Assembly: GCF_000816185.1 (NCBI RefSeq)
Contig: NZ_CP007770.1
Span: forward strand, 1-64,000
DNA length: 64,000 nucleotides
Source: Campylobacter insulaenigrae NCTC 12927
Lineage (GTDB): Bacteria; Campylobacterota; Campylobacteria; Campylobacterales; Campylobacteraceae
Reading direction: 5' to 3'
The translations under genes were made by a program, and so were the position numbers. How positions within the stretch are numbered: position 1 is the first letter of the stretch; every line of letters starts with the position of its first letter. This document shows positions 1-13,567 of the stretch, one piece after another. The notes beneath the pieces were generated by a model. It was not told the DNA's origin. It ran no database searches and saw only the letters and a program-made list of their open reading frames with translations.

Positions 1-1332
1 ATGGATATAAAAGATTTTTTACAAGAATTTAAAGCTGAAATTACGGACAATGAATACCAAAATTATCTTTCGCATCTACAATTTAGTGAAAAATCAAGTA
101 AAAATAATCTTTTAGTCTTTATAGCACCAAATCATTTTTTAGCTAAATTTATACAAACAAAATATTCTCAAAAACTAGCATATTTTTACGAAGTAAAAAC
201 AGGAATTAATCCTCAAGTTATCATTACAACTGGTGAAATTAAAACCTCTGTTAAAAACAATACTAAAATAGATATTTCACAAATTAAAGTACAAAGCACA
301 ATTTTAAATCCATCATTTACTTTTGATAGCTTTGTTGTGGGAGATTCTAATCAATACGCTTATGCTACTTGTAAAGCTATTACACAGAAAAATAAATTGG
401 GCAAACTTTATAATCCTATTTTTATTTATGGTCCAACTGGACTTGGAAAAACTCATTTACTTCAAGCAGTAGGAAATGTTTGTTTAGATAATGGATATAA
501 AGTTATTTATGCAACTAGTGACAATTTTATCAATGATTTTACCTCTCATTTAAATAACAAAACAATGAATAAATTCCATGAAAAATATAAAAATTGTGAT
601 GTATTGCTTATAGATGATGTTCAATTTCTTGGTAAAACTGACAAAATTCAAGAAGAATTTTTTTTCACATTTAATGAAATTAAAGAAAAATTTGGTCAAA
701 TCATTATGACAAGTGATAATCCACCCAATGTATTAAAAGGTATCACTGAACGTTTAAAAAGTCGTTTTGCAAATGGAATTATCGCAGATATTACTCCACC
801 ACAACTTGATACAAAGATAGCTATCATCAAAAAAAAATGTGAATTTAATGCTATAGATCTTGAATCAGAAGTTATTAGTTATATTGCTACTTCCATGGGT
901 GATAACATCAGAGAAATTGAAGGTATGATTACAAATTTAAATGCACAGGCTAGACTTTTTAACCAAAAAATTACATTAGAAATAGTAAAAAGTTTTATGA
1001 AAGATCATATAAAAGAAAATAAAGAAAATATAAATATAGAAGATATACTAAGTGAAGTTGCAAAAAGTTATAATTTAAAACCAAATGATATAAAATCAAA
1101 TAAAAAAACACAAAATATCGTTATTGCAAGAAGAGTTGTAATATTTTTATCAAGAGAACTAACTACTATGTCTATGCCTCAACTCGCAAGATTTTTTAAT
1201 ATGAAAGATCACACAGCCATATCACATAACATTAAAAAAATTCAAGAACTCATTAAAGAAAATGAAAATTTAAAAATAATAATAGATGAATTAAGAAATA
1301 AAATTTTAACAAAAATAAAAAATTTCATGTGA
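1..1332 (+). CDS. dnaA: Chromosomal replication initiator DnaA
   Basis: ATP-dependent initiator that binds DnaA boxes and melts the origin. The 443-residue protein has the full layout: an N-terminal interaction domain (about 1-90), an AAA+ core with Walker A GPTGLGKTH at 144-152 and Walker B VLLIDDVQF near 201-209, and a C-terminal DNA-binding helix-turn-helix with signature DHTAISH at 403-409. The ATG is the first base of the window, so its promoter and ribosome site are not visible. The stop codon overlaps the first DnaA-box-like 9-mer of the following spacer. Length and motifs are normal for the family. Confidence 0.98.
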   Translation: MDIKDFLQEFKAEITDNEYQNYLSHLQFSEKSSKNNLLVFIAPNHFLAKFIQTKYSQKLAYFYEVKTGINPQVIITTGEIKTSVKNNTKIDISQIKVQSTILNPSFTFDSFVVGDSNQYAYATCKAITQKNKLGKLYNPIFIYGPTGLGKTHLLQAVGNVCLDNGYKVIYATSDNFINDFTSHLNNKTMNKFHEKYKNCDVLLIDDVQFLGKTDKIQEEFFFTFNEIKEKFGQIIMTSDNPPNVLKGITERLKSRFANGIIADITPPQLDTKIAIIKKKCEFNAIDLESEVISYIATSMGDNIREIEGMITNLNAQARLFNQKITLEIVKSFMKDHIKENKENINIEDILSEVAKSYNLKPNDIKSNKKTQNIVIARRVVIFLSRELTTMSMPQLARFFNMKDHTAISHNIKKIQELIKENENLKIIIDELRNKILTKIKNFM

Positions 1333-1430
1333 ACAAATGTGAATAATATTATTTTTTATTCTATTATGTAAATAAACTATAAAAAAGACTTCAAAATACT
1401 TTTTCACATTTTCACATTACTTATTATTAT
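1328..1430. other. Candidate oriC: DnaA boxes flanking an AT-rich spacer
   Basis: The dnaA-dnaN spacer carries DnaA-box-like 9-mers at both ends in opposite orientation. On the minus strand, TTATTCACA (1338-1346, identical to the E. coli-type consensus) lies 10 bp from TTGTTCACA (1328-1336). On the plus strand, TTTTTCACA (1400-1408) lies 8 bp from ATTTTCACA (1408-1416). The roughly 50 bp between the pairs is almost pure A+T and could be the unwinding element. Epsilonproteobacterial origins are known at the dnaA-dnaN junction. A TATGATAAAAT stretch at 1429-1439 may also serve as the dnaN promoter. Confidence 0.7.
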
Positions 1431-1466
1431 GATAAAATAAATTTTAAAAAATATCAAGGAATAAAA

Positions 1467-2534
1467 ATGAAAATTAGTATAAACAAAAATACTCTTGAAT
1501 CAGCCATAGTACTAACTAACTCATATGTTGATAAAAAAGATTCTAGTAATATAGCATCTCATCTTTTATTTGAAGTAGTTGAAGATAAACTAATAATCAA
1601 AGCAAGTGATTATGAAATAGGAATTAATTATAAAATTAAAAAAATTAAAGTAGAAAATGCTGGATTTGCTACAGCTAATGCAAAAAGCATCTTAGATATT
1701 ATAAAAAACTTAAATAATGAAGATGTTATTTTAGAAACTATAGAAAATTTTTTATTCATAAGACAAAAAGGAACAAAATATAAACTTCCTATGTTCAATT
1801 ATGAAGATTTTCCAAATTTTCCAAGTACAGAAGGTAAAGATAAATTTGATATAGATTCTAATGATTTAAGTAGATCTTTGAAAAAAATATTACCTGCAGT
1901 TGATACTAATAATCCAAAATATTCTTTAAATGGTGCATTACTTGATATAAAAACTTCTCACATAAATTTTGTAGGTACTGATACAAAACGTTTAGCAATT
2001 TTTACTTTAAATAAAACCAACGAAAAAGAATTCAATCTTTGTATTCCTAAAAAAGCTATACTTGAAATGCAAAAAATATTTTTTGAAAAAATTGAAATTT
2101 ATTATGATGAAAATATATTAATTGCAAAAAATGAAAATTTTGAATTTTTTACAAAACTTATTAATGACAAATTTCCTGATTATGAAAGAGTAATTCCAAA
2201 AAATATTACAAAAGAATTTATATTTAAAACAGAAGATTTTATAGATGCTCTTAGAAAAATTAATGTAGTTACAGAAAAAATGAAATTAAATTTCCATAAA
2301 AATAAACTCGTATTTGAAGGAATAAGTTTAGATAATATGGAAGCAAAAACTGAACTTGATATAGAACTTGATATAGAAGAAGAATTTAATCTTTGTATTA
2401 AAAATAAATTCATTACAGACTTTTTAAATTCTATAGAAAGTGAAAATTTTAAATTAAGTATTAATGAACCTCATATGGCTTTTTTAGTTTCTTCTGAAGA
2501 ATTACAAACTGTTATAATGCCAGTAATATTATAA
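1467..2534 (+). CDS. dnaN: DNA polymerase III beta sliding clamp
   Basis: Ring-forming processivity factor that tethers the replicative polymerase. At 355 residues it has the usual length of three repeated clamp domains of about 115-120 residues. Recognisable beta-clamp stretches include YEIGINYKI near the N-terminus, the DTKRLAI stretch in the second domain, and the C-terminal end VIMPVIL, which resembles the family's conserved MPMRL tail. The ATG follows AAGGAATAAAA. It sits directly after the origin-like spacer and 9 bp before gyrB, the canonical dnaA-dnaN-gyrB order. Confidence 0.97.
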   Translation: MKISINKNTLESAIVLTNSYVDKKDSSNIASHLLFEVVEDKLIIKASDYEIGINYKIKKIKVENAGFATANAKSILDIIKNLNNEDVILETIENFLFIRQKGTKYKLPMFNYEDFPNFPSTEGKDKFDIDSNDLSRSLKKILPAVDTNNPKYSLNGALLDIKTSHINFVGTDTKRLAIFTLNKTNEKEFNLCIPKKAILEMQKIFFEKIEIYYDENILIAKNENFEFFTKLINDKFPDYERVIPKNITKEFIFKTEDFIDALRKINVVTEKMKLNFHKNKLVFEGISLDNMEAKTELDIELDIEEEFNLCIKNKFITDFLNSIESENFKLSINEPHMAFLVSSEELQTVIMPVIL

Positions 2535-4861
<2,327 letters not shown>

Positions 4862-4862
<1 letters not shown>

Positions 4863-5794
4863 TGACAAAAAATCTATTTGATTTTGATGAAAATAAAAAA
4901 GAATATTTTTTAAAATCTTTAAAAGGTGAAAATTTGCCTTTTAAAAGATATGCTAAAAGTCCTATTAGATATGGTGGTGGAAAATCACTTGCAGTAGGTA
5001 TTATACTAGAACATTTTCCAAATGATTTAAAAAGACTTATTAGTCCTTTTATTGGTGGTGGAAGTGTTGAGATTGCAAGTGCTTTAGAGTTAGATATAAA
5101 AGTAAAAGCATTTGATATATTTGATATATTAGTTAATTTTTGGCAAGTTATTTTAAATAATAATAAAAGATTATATGAAGAACTTTTAAAATTAAATCCT
5201 GATAAAAATACTTATAAAATAATAAAAGAAGAATTAAAAAACCATTGGGAAAATAAATTAAAACTTGATAATTTAACTTTAGCAAGGGATTATTTTTTTA
5301 ATTTTAATCTTAGTTATGGTCCAGGGTTTTTAGGTTGGATGTCAAGTAATTATGAAAATAAAGATAAATACTTAAAAATGTTAGAAAAAATTAAAAATTT
5401 TGATGTTAAAAATTTAGAAGTTCAATGTACTTCATTTGAAGAAGTTTTTAAGTCATATCCAAATGATTTTTTTTATTGTGATCCACCTTATTATCTTAAA
5501 GGTGATTCAAAAATGTTTAAAGGAATTTATCCTATGAGAAATTTTCCTATTCATCATAATAATTTTGATCACGATTTATTAGCACAATGTCTTAAAAATC
5601 ATAAAGGAAAATTTATACTTAGTTATAATAATTGTGAATTTATTAGAAAAACTTATAAAGATTTTAAAATTTTAGAGCCAAAATGGCAATACACTATGGG
5701 GCAAGGTGAGACAAGAGTTGGTAAAAATCGTATCGATAGAGGTGATGATACAAACATTAAAAAAAGTCATGAGTTATTAATAATAAAGGATTAA
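4862..5794 (+). CDS. D12-class (Dam-like) DNA adenine methyltransferase
   Basis: Predicted SAM-dependent N6-adenine DNA methyltransferase of the Dam/D12 group, 310 residues. Visible motifs are the N-terminal RYGGGKS (36-42), which binds SAM, FIGGGSVEIA (64-73, the family's FxGGGS-type motif), and the catalytic DPPYY at 207-211. The gene starts on the last base of the gyrB stop codon. It is followed by a broken ORF and a candidate nuclease gene in the same direction, so it is probably the modification half of a type II restriction system inserted behind gyrB. The recognition sequence cannot be read from the protein. Confidence 0.88.
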
Positions 5795-5803
5795 AAAAAT
5801 AAA

Positions 5804-6229
5804 ATGAAAGAAGTAACTATTAAATTAAAATTAAATAAAAATGAAGAAATTATTCCGATTTTTCCTGATAATTTTAATTTTAAAGATAGAATGAAACACA
5901 TTTAAAAATTTTATGTTAATGAAGAACTTAAAAAAATTGCTTATAATGAGCAAAGTCCAAAAGATAGTTTAAAAGCATATAAAAATGGTCAAAAAAATGG
6001 TGATCTAAGTATTAGAACAAAGAAAAAACATGAAGCAATAAAACAAGAATTAAAAAAAGGAAATAATGTTAAAGTAGTTATAAAGCAAGTAATAGATAAT
6101 AAAACTCCGAAAGAATTATCAGATGAAGAAATAGAAAAATATAAAAAAGAACATAATGGAATAGCTCCAGAGTGGAATAAACAAAAAAATCATAAAAAAT
6201 GGAAAGATAATGAGAATAAGTCAAGTTAA
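5804..6229 (+). pseudogene. Broken ORF between methyltransferase and nuclease candidate
   Basis: An ATG at 5804 opens a frame that would give 141 residues, but codon 34 is TAA (5903-5905). The same frame continues without another stop to 6227-6229. Codons on both sides use the same A/T-rich pattern and the translation stays Lys- and Glu-rich, ending in a basic tail (HNGIAPEWNKQKNHKKW), so a point nonsense mutation in one real gene is the simplest reading. The end overlaps the next ORF's start by 20 bases. I do not recognise the family. From its position it may have been a subunit or regulator of the flanking restriction system. No ATG lies soon after the stop, so re-initiation is not obvious. 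Confidence 0.6.
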
Positions 6230-6818
6230 AACAGCTTTTAAAATTGCAGATGTTGAATTTATTGAAAGTAGTACAAAACTTAATTTTAATTATTTAAAAA
6301 ATTTAAAAGATGAAAATAATAATTCATTACCACAAAGTATTTTAACTGAAAATGTAGCTCGAGTTTATCTGATAGTTGTAGATGGTGAAATTAAAAAAAT
6401 AGGTGGTTCTCAAGATAAAGGTGGTATAAAAGGAACATTGTCAATTTATAAAGATGGTGGTGTAAAAGGTCGTCCTAGTATTAGAAGTTTTGGTATATGG
6501 TATTTTTTATATCATACTATATTACAAGATAAAAAGATTGAATTTTATATGATTTTTCAAGAAAATTTCGAAAAAGATATAAAAGGTTTATTTGGGTACC
6601 ACAAAATTAAAAATGCTTCTATTAGTTATAAATTTATAGAAGAATGTTGTAATAAAGATTATTTAGCATTTGAAAATAGTAAATATCCAGATTGGAATGT
6701 TCAAGAACAAGGTATGGATTGGCCTGAAGATATAAAAAATTTGCATGCAGAAATTCAAAAAAATGCTCAAACAAGAGATAAAAAAATTATAAGACAAGAA
6801 GTAAAATTTAATCGATGA
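6210..6818 (+). CDS. Unrecognised protein, candidate type II restriction endonuclease
   Basis: 202 residues with no signal peptide or membrane segment. The stretch [18 protein letters not shown] (about 50-67) followed by a conserved-looking Arg-rich GRPSIRSFG segment and EFYMIF recalls the core of GIY-YIG nucleases (a VYLI strand, a short turn, then KIG), but the match is by eye and incomplete. Position supports a nuclease role: it follows a DNA adenine methyltransferase and a broken ORF, and its ATG overlaps that ORF's end. Its stop overlaps the next gene's ATG by 4 bases. It could instead be an accessory protein of the methyltransferase. Confidence 0.5.
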   Translation: MRISQVKTAFKIADVEFIESSTKLNFNYLKNLKDENNNSLPQSILTENVARVYLIVVDGEIKKIGGSQDKGGIKGTLSIYKDGGVKGRPSIRSFGIWYFLYHTILQDKKIEFYMIFQENFEKDIKGLFGYHKIKNASISYKFIEECCNKDYLAFENSKYPDWNVQEQGMDWPEDIKNLHAEIQKNAQTRDKKIIRQEVKFNR

Positions 6819-7807
6819 AAACTTTTTTACAAAATATTCCAAAAGTAGAATTACATTTGCATATTGAGGGTTCATTAGAACCTTCAATGATGTTTGAATT
6901 AGCTAAAAGAAATAACATAAATTTAAAATTTAAGAATGAAGATGAAATTAAAAAAGCATATGATTTTTCAAATTTACAAGATTTTTTAGATATTTACTAT
7001 CAAGGTGCAAATGTTTTACAAACTAAACAAGATTTTTATGATTTAACTTGGGCTTATATACAAAAATGTAAAGAACAAAATGTAGTTCATACTGAAATTT
7101 TTTTTGATCCTCAAACTCATACTGCTAGAAATATTCCTATAAAGATTGTAGTAGAAGGAATTTATGAAGCTTTAGAAGAAGCAAAAAATCAATTTGGAAT
7201 TTCAAGTTTTTTAATAGCTTGTATTTTAAGACATTTAAGTGAAGAAGAAGGTCTAAAAACTTTAGATGAACTTTGTTTGTATAAAGATAAAATTAAAGCT
7301 ATAGGACTTGATAGTTCTGAACTAAATAATCCACCTTCAAAATTTAAGAATTTATTTAAAAAAGCTAAACAAGAAGGGTTTTTACTCGTAGCACACGCTG
7401 GCGAAGAAGGAGATAGTGAATATATTAAAGAAGCTTTGGAGCTTGGTGTAAATAGAATTGATCATGGAGTAAGATGTCAAGAGGATTTAGAGCTTGTAAA
7501 ACAATTAGCTAAAAGTCAAATTCCACTAACAATATGTCCTTTATCAAATATAAAATTAAAAGTTTTTAAAAATATGCAAGAACATAATATCTTAAAACTT
7601 TTACAACAAAATGTTTGTGTGGGAGTGAATTCTGATGATCCTGCATATTTTGGTGGATATATTTTAGAAAATTTTATAGCCTTAGATGAAACTTTTAAGC
7701 TTAGTAAAGATGAGGTTAAAAAACTTTGTATTAATGCTGTAAATGCATCATTTTTAAATACAAATGAAAAAGAAAAGTTGGTAAAACAAATTAAGGCTTA
7801 TAAATGA
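6815..7807 (+). CDS. Adenine deaminase (adenosine deaminase superfamily)
   Basis: Zinc amidohydrolase of 330 residues. It shows HLHIEG (14-19, metal-binding HxH), AHAGEEGD in the middle, the RIDHGVRC histidine, and [10 protein letters not shown] near the C-terminus. The signatures [11 protein letters not shown] and [13 protein letters not shown] followed by DDPAYFGGY are those of the bacterial adenine deaminase branch (Aah1/PA0148-like) rather than true adenosine deaminases, so the likely reaction is adenine to hypoxanthine plus ammonia in purine salvage. Many pipelines would label it add. It overlaps both neighbours by 4 bases, so it is co-translated within this island. Confidence 0.85.
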   Translation: MKTFLQNIPKVELHLHIEGSLEPSMMFELAKRNNINLKFKNEDEIKKAYDFSNLQDFLDIYYQGANVLQTKQDFYDLTWAYIQKCKEQNVVHTEIFFDPQTHTARNIPIKIVVEGIYEALEEAKNQFGISSFLIACILRHLSEEEGLKTLDELCLYKDKIKAIGLDSSELNNPPSKFKNLFKKAKQEGFLLVAHAGEEGDSEYIKEALELGVNRIDHGVRCQEDLELVKQLAKSQIPLTICPLSNIKLKVFKNMQEHNILKLLQQNVCVGVNSDDPAYFGGYILENFIALDETFKLSKDEVKKLCINAVNASFLNTNEKEKLVKQIKAYK

Positions 7808-8781
7808 AATATAGTTTTTTGGATTTAATCAAAGAAGTTTTGAGTGAGTGTGAGTTTCCACTTAGTGGTAATGAAATTTGGAATTTAGCTTTAATCAAAG
7901 GTTATGATAAAAAATTGCAAAGTTATAAGGATGGAACTTTAACTAAAACTCCTATTCATAGCTTATTGGCAAAAGTTTATACAAATTTAAAGAAAGAAAA
8001 TTCTATTTTTTTAATAGCATCAAAAAGTCCTACAAAATTTTGGTTAAAAGCTCGTGAGCATGAGTTAAATTCTAAAAAAATAGAAGACATACAAAAAAAA
8101 GAAGAAAAACAAAAAACAAAAAATCATTTTCATGAAAGAGATTTGCACCCTTTAGTTGTTAAATTTTTATACGATAATGCTAATTTTAACCTTTTTAGCA
8201 AAACTATTTTTCATGAAAAAAGCACTAGGGCAAAAAGTGGTGAAAATGAATGGATACATCCTGATATTGTCGGAGTGCATTTTCCGTTTAAGGATTATGA
8301 AAATGATTCTTTTGAACTTTTTAAGAATTTAAATCAAATTTCTTATAAACTTTATAGTTTTGAACTTAAAATTAGACTTGATTTTTCAAATTTAAGGCAA
8401 TGTTATTTTCAAGCTGTGAGTAATTCTAGTTGGGCTAATGAAGGATATTTAATAGCATTAGAGTATGATGAAGAAATTTTAGATGAACTTTGGAGATTAA
8501 ATAATGCTTTTGGTATAGGATTTATCAAACTTGATGTGAGTGATTTAAATTCTTTTCAAATTATTATTCCAGCGAAAGAAAAATTAAATTTAGATTTAAA
8601 AACTTTGGATTTGTTAGTGTATAAAAATACAGATTTTAAAAATTTTATAGAAAATATAAACAAAGATATAAATGTAGGTGATTATAACCGCATAGGAATT
8701 CAATTTTATGATGAAATTTTTGAGGATGAAGATATAGAAAAATATATAATAGATAAAAAAATCATAATAAAGGAAAAATAA
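7804..8781 (+). CDS. HARE-HTH protein with PD-(D/E)XK nuclease-like domain
   Basis: 325 residues in two parts. Residues 1-80 form a winged-helix domain of the HARE-HTH type ([22 protein letters not shown], a central [14 protein letters not shown] helix and a wing ending KFWLKAR). A charged linker leads to a domain (about 110-270) with HPDIVGVHF and, some 35 residues later, YSFELKI, the spacing expected of a PD-(D/E)XK nuclease active site, then an [23 protein letters not shown] segment. HARE-HTH domains are known on restriction enzymes and modified-DNA sensors. It overlaps the deaminase by 4 bases and ends one base into queF. Substrate unknown. Confidence 0.65.
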   Translation: MKYSFLDLIKEVLSECEFPLSGNEIWNLALIKGYDKKLQSYKDGTLTKTPIHSLLAKVYTNLKKENSIFLIASKSPTKFWLKAREHELNSKKIEDIQKKEEKQKTKNHFHERDLHPLVVKFLYDNANFNLFSKTIFHEKSTRAKSGENEWIHPDIVGVHFPFKDYENDSFELFKNLNQISYKLYSFELKIRLDFSNLRQCYFQAVSNSSWANEGYLIALEYDEEILDELWRLNNAFGIGFIKLDVSDLNSFQIIIPAKEKLNLDLKTLDLLVYKNTDFKNFIENINKDINVGDYNRIGIQFYDEIFEDEDIEKYIIDKKIIIKEK

Positions 8782-9167
8782 TGAGATATGGTGAAAAAGA
8801 GATAAAAGAATTTGATGTTGAAAATATGGAAGTGTGGCCAAATGATGCTAAAAATGATTATGTGATTAAAATTACTTTACCTGAATTTATGTGCTGTTGT
8901 CCAAGAAGTGGTTATCCTGATTTTGCTACTATTTTCTTAGAATATATACCAAATAAATTAGTAGTAGAACTTAAGGCTATTAAGCTTTATATAAATACTT
9001 TTATGCACAGAAATGTTTCACATGAAGCAAGTATTAATGAAATTTACAATACTTTAAAAGATAAACTTGATCCAAAATGGATTAAAGTTGTGGGCGATTT
9101 TAATCCTCGTGGCAATGTACATACTGTGATTGAATGCAGATCAGATTTAGTAGTACCAAAGTTGTAA
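8781..9167 (+). CDS. queF: NADPH-dependent 7-cyano-7-deazaguanine reductase QueF
   Basis: Reduces preQ0 to preQ1 in queuosine tRNA-modification synthesis. The 128-residue protein is the short unimodular QueF type. The catalytic cysteine is in MCCCPRSGYPDF (Cys40, with Asp47 as the likely acid), and the QueF signature follows as ELKAIKLYINTF with the His-Glu substrate residues in NVSHEASIN. Its ATG overlaps the last base of the HARE-HTH gene stop. It is the final gene of the gyrB-linked run; an AT-rich spacer follows. Confidence 0.95.
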   Translation: MRYGEKEIKEFDVENMEVWPNDAKNDYVIKITLPEFMCCCPRSGYPDFATIFLEYIPNKLVVELKAIKLYINTFMHRNVSHEASINEIYNTLKDKLDPKWIKVVGDFNPRGNVHTVIECRSDLVVPKL

Positions 9168-9337
9168 TTTATTTAAAATAAAGTTGTATTAAAATGTAAT
9201 TATAACGCTATTTTACTATATTTTAAAGCGTGTTACTTTTAGAGACATTTGTATTTTTTAACTAGAATAATTCGATGTCAATTGTAAAAAAATGTTTTAA
9301 AATTCTAATTGAAATTTATATTTTTAAGGAAAATGAT

Positions 9338-10597
9338 ATGGATAAATATCAATTAGAACAAAATGAAAATTCTCAAGAAGATCGTAGAGGATTTTTAAAG
9401 AATTTAGGAATCACTCTTTTAGGTGCTAGTGCTTTAACAAATGTTTCTTTTGAAAATTATTTTTTAGGTAGTCAGGTTTTAGCTAAAGAATTAGATAGTT
9501 TTAGGATTGAAGGTAAAAAAGATGTAATTTATCATGGTGAAAGACCTATGACAGCTGAAACACAAATTTACGCTTTAGATCCTGATTTTACAAGACCTGA
9601 AAATTTCTTTGTGAGAAATAATGGTGTTCCACCTGAGATGACTGTGATAAAAGAGAGAATGAAAAAAGGTTGGACACTAGAAATTGGTGGAGAAAGCGTT
9701 AAAACTGCAAAAACTTATACCTTAGATGAGTTAAAGAAAAAATTTAAACATTATACTTATGCTTTGACTTTAGAGTGTGGTGGTAATGGAAGAGGCGAAG
9801 TTATACCTAGTACTAAAGGAACACAATGGGGTTATGGAGCTGTTGCCTGTGGTAGATGGACTGGAGTAAGATTAAAAGATATTTTAGAAGATTGTGGTGT
9901 AAAAGATGATGCTGTTTATATAGGATATTATGGAATTGATACTAAATTAAATGGTGAAGAAACTTCTCCTATTAGTAGAGGTGTACCTATTAAAAAAGCT
10001 ATGCAAGAAGAAACATTAGTTGCTTGGGCTTATGAAGGTAAAGATATACCATGGATCAACGGCTATCCACTTCGTTTAGTTTGTGGAGGATATCCTGCAA
10101 GTACAAGTGGTAAATGGTTATCAAAAATTGTTGTGAGAAATAAAATTCACGATGGTGAAAAAATGGATACCTCATACAAAATTCCTGTAAATCCTGTAAA
10201 ACCTGGTGATTTTACTTCTAAAGTTGAAATGAAAATTATAGAATCAATGCCTGTGAGATCTATTATTACTAATATTAAGAAAAATGATAAGGTTAAGGCA
10301 AATAAAAAATTTGAGGTTAGAGGAAAAGCTTGGGCTGGTGAGTTAGAAGTTAAAGAAGTTTATGTAAGTAATGATTATGGTGTAACTTGGACTCAAGCGA
10401 AAGTTGAAAAACCTCTAAATAGATTGGCATGGCAAAAATGGAGTACTCAAATTTCTATTCCAACAAAAGGATATTATGAAATTTGGGCAAGAGCAGTTGA
10501 TAGCGAAGGAAATAGTCAGCCTATGGTTTTAGCGCAATGGAATCCAGGTGGTTATATTAACAATGCTTGTCATAGAATAAACGTTTTTGGGGTGTGA
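9338..10597 (+). CDS. sorA: Sulfite:cytochrome c oxidoreductase, molybdenum subunit
   Basis: Periplasmic molybdopterin enzyme of the sulfite oxidase family, oxidising sulfite to sulfate and passing electrons to cytochrome c. I place the start at ATG 9338 (419 residues), after the ribosome site AAGGAAAATGAT, rather than at an in-frame ATG 63 bases upstream. This puts the Tat signal DRRGFLKNLG (Arg16-Arg17) near the N-terminus. The Mo-ligating cysteine lies in LECGGNGRG (Cys147), and a C-terminal dimerisation domain with KAWAGELEVKEVYVSNDYG follows. A monohaem cytochrome gene follows after one base. This matches the Cj0005c-Cj0004c pair of C. jejuni, here on the plus strand. Confidence 0.92.
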   Translation: MDKYQLEQNENSQEDRRGFLKNLGITLLGASALTNVSFENYFLGSQVLAKELDSFRIEGKKDVIYHGERPMTAETQIYALDPDFTRPENFFVRNNGVPPEMTVIKERMKKGWTLEIGGESVKTAKTYTLDELKKKFKHYTYALTLECGGNGRGEVIPSTKGTQWGYGAVACGRWTGVRLKDILEDCGVKDDAVYIGYYGIDTKLNGEETSPISRGVPIKKAMQEETLVAWAYEGKDIPWINGYPLRLVCGGYPASTSGKWLSKIVVRNKIHDGEKMDTSYKIPVNPVKPGDFTSKVEMKIIESMPVRSIITNIKKNDKVKANKKFEVRGKAWAGELEVKEVYVSNDYGVTWTQAKVEKPLNRLAWQKWSTQISIPTKGYYEIWARAVDSEGNSQPMVLAQWNPGGYINNACHRINVFGV

Positions 10598-10598
10598 A

Positions 10599-10934
10599 AT
10601 GATGAAAAAAGCAATATTAATTTTATGTATAGGCTTTTCATTTCTTTTTGCAAATACTGAATATAAGGTTAATCCTGATACGGGATTGATAATTGATGAA
10701 AATTCTCCATTGGTAGAAGCTAATTGTTTAGCATGTCATGGTTCTGGATTGATAACAAATATGCGTGCAAGTAAGCAAGCTTGGCTTGCTGCTATAAGGT
10801 GGATGCAAGAATCAGAAGGATTATGGGAAATTCCTGCAGAAGATGAAGAAAAAATATTAACTTATCTTACAAAACATTATGGAGAAAAATACGATACAAG
10901 AAGAAGAATTCCTTTAGCATTGATGGAAAAATAA
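10599..10934 (+). CDS. sorB: Monohaem cytochrome c subunit of sulfite oxidoreductase
   Basis: 111-residue secreted c-type cytochrome. It has a Sec signal peptide (KKAILILCIGFSFLFA, cleavage near residue 18-19) and a single haem-binding CLACH motif (Cys43, Cys46, His47), with a later Met that may be the distal ligand. It begins one base after the sorA stop; ATG at 10599 or 10602 are both possible, and an upstream TTG is less likely. It should accept electrons from SorA and feed the respiratory cytochrome c pool. Confidence 0.88.
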   Translation: MMKKAILILCIGFSFLFANTEYKVNPDTGLIIDENSPLVEANCLACHGSGLITNMRASKQAWLAAIRWMQESEGLWEIPAEDEEKILTYLTKHYGEKYDTRRRIPLALMEK

Positions 10935-10981
10935 TTTTTTATGTATATTAGATATAATTGCATTAAATTAAGGAGTTAAAA

Positions 10982-11191
10982 ATGCCAAAAGATGCAAATG
11001 GAGCAGAATTGAATGCAGGTGATAGTGTGAGTATCATTAAAGACTTAAAAGTCAAAGGTGCTAGCACTACCTTAAAACGTGGAACAACTGTAAAAAATAT
11101 TAAACTTACAAATAAAGATACAGAAATTGAAGCTAAAGTTGATAAATTTGGCGTTATTGTTTTAAAAACTGAATTTCTAAAAAAAATATAG
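10982..11191 (+). CDS. PhnA/YjdM-like small protein (C-terminal domain only)
   Basis: 69-residue protein matching the C-terminal domain of PhnA/YjdM proteins: [23 protein letters not shown], then [13 protein letters not shown]. The usual N-terminal zinc-ribbon half is absent, but the ATG follows a good AAGGAG site, so this looks like a complete short version. Despite the PhnA name, a role in phosphonate use is not established for this family. It is monocistronic, with a palindromic terminator shared with the convergent thyX. Confidence 0.8.
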   Translation: MPKDANGAELNAGDSVSIIKDLKVKGASTTLKRGTTVKNIKLTNKDTEIEAKVDKFGVIVLKTEFLKKI

Positions 11192-11193
11192 TA

Positions 11194-11220
11194 AATTCTC
11201 AAAATTTAATTTTGAGAATT
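11194..11220. terminator. Bidirectional terminator between phnA-like gene and thyX
   Basis: Perfect 11-bp inverted repeat AATTCTCAAAA (11194-11204) and TTTTGAGAATT (11210-11220) with a 5-base loop. The A-run and T-run inside the stem let it work for both convergent genes. It overlaps the thyX stop codon (11206-11208). Confidence 0.75.
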
Positions 11221-11838
11221 GTCTTCTAAGTTGATGCAATGTGAAAATATAAATTGATGTTCTTCAGGTAAATTGTTATATAGAGCATTTGCTAAATTTC
11301 TTATTTCCCAAAGAGCTGATTTTGAACTTCTTAAAGTTATAAAATTTTGTAAACTTCTAGCATTTATAGTTAAAGTAAGTTCAGTTTTATAACTTTCTGG
11401 TAAGCAATATTTTGCTATATCTAAGCTAGTATTATTTTGCAATATTAAGCGCAAATTTTCTAAAGCTTTAATACTAGCATTATCTACCATTTCATTTCCA
11501 GTTAGAACTAAATATTTTTTAGCATTTTCAAAATCATTTTCTTTGAATACGTTTTCGTTTCTAAGTTCTTTTAATGTATATCTTGTGCTTTTTACACTAG
11601 GACTAGTATGACGATGTCTTGCAACTTCTTGTAAGCAAGCACGAGAAATTCCTTGTATGTAAAAAGTATAGTTTAAATGTTCTAAAGTAGAAGCATGTTT
11701 AAATTTATTACCTACACGATCAATTAGTTCTTTATCTTTTTCACCACCACAATCGCCTTTATCAAAACTTTGCCAGCAAGTTCTTGTAGCATGAGAGCAT
11801 ACATTTAACGGAGTATAATTTAATAATGTAATTTTCAT
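11206..11838 (-). CDS. thyX: Flavin-dependent thymidylate synthase ThyX
   Basis: Makes dTMP from dUMP using FAD and methylene-tetrahydrofolate. The 210-residue protein contains the ThyX signature RHRHTSPSVKS (RHRx7S) and the preceding SRACLQEVARHR helix. The start at 11838 is chosen because the ribosome site AAGG ends 6 bases upstream of it, while the ATG two codons earlier is too close. It is convergent with the PhnA-like gene and divergent from pyrG. No thyA is visible in the window. Confidence 0.94.
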   Translation of the reverse strand: MKITLLNYTPLNVCSHATRTCWQSFDKGDCGGEKDKELIDRVGNKFKHASTLEHLNYTFYIQGISRACLQEVARHRHTSPSVKSTRYTLKELRNENVFKENDFENAKKYLVLTGNEMVDNASIKALENLRLILQNNTSLDIAKYCLPESYKTELTLTINARSLQNFITLRSSKSALWEIRNLANALYNNLPEEHQFIFSHCINLEDNSQN

Positions 11839-11916
11839 AATCATCCTTATAAAAATAAACTAATTCTACAAAAAAAAGTTTATAAAAATAAAATTTTTTA
11901 TTCGTTATAATTTTAA

Positions 11917-13566
<1,650 letters not shown>

Positions 13567-13567
13567 T

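Noticed and set aside
9275-9337. Earlier in-frame start for sorA adding 21 residues
   Set aside because: It would bury the twin-arginine signal, and the ATG at 9338 has a proper AAGGA site.
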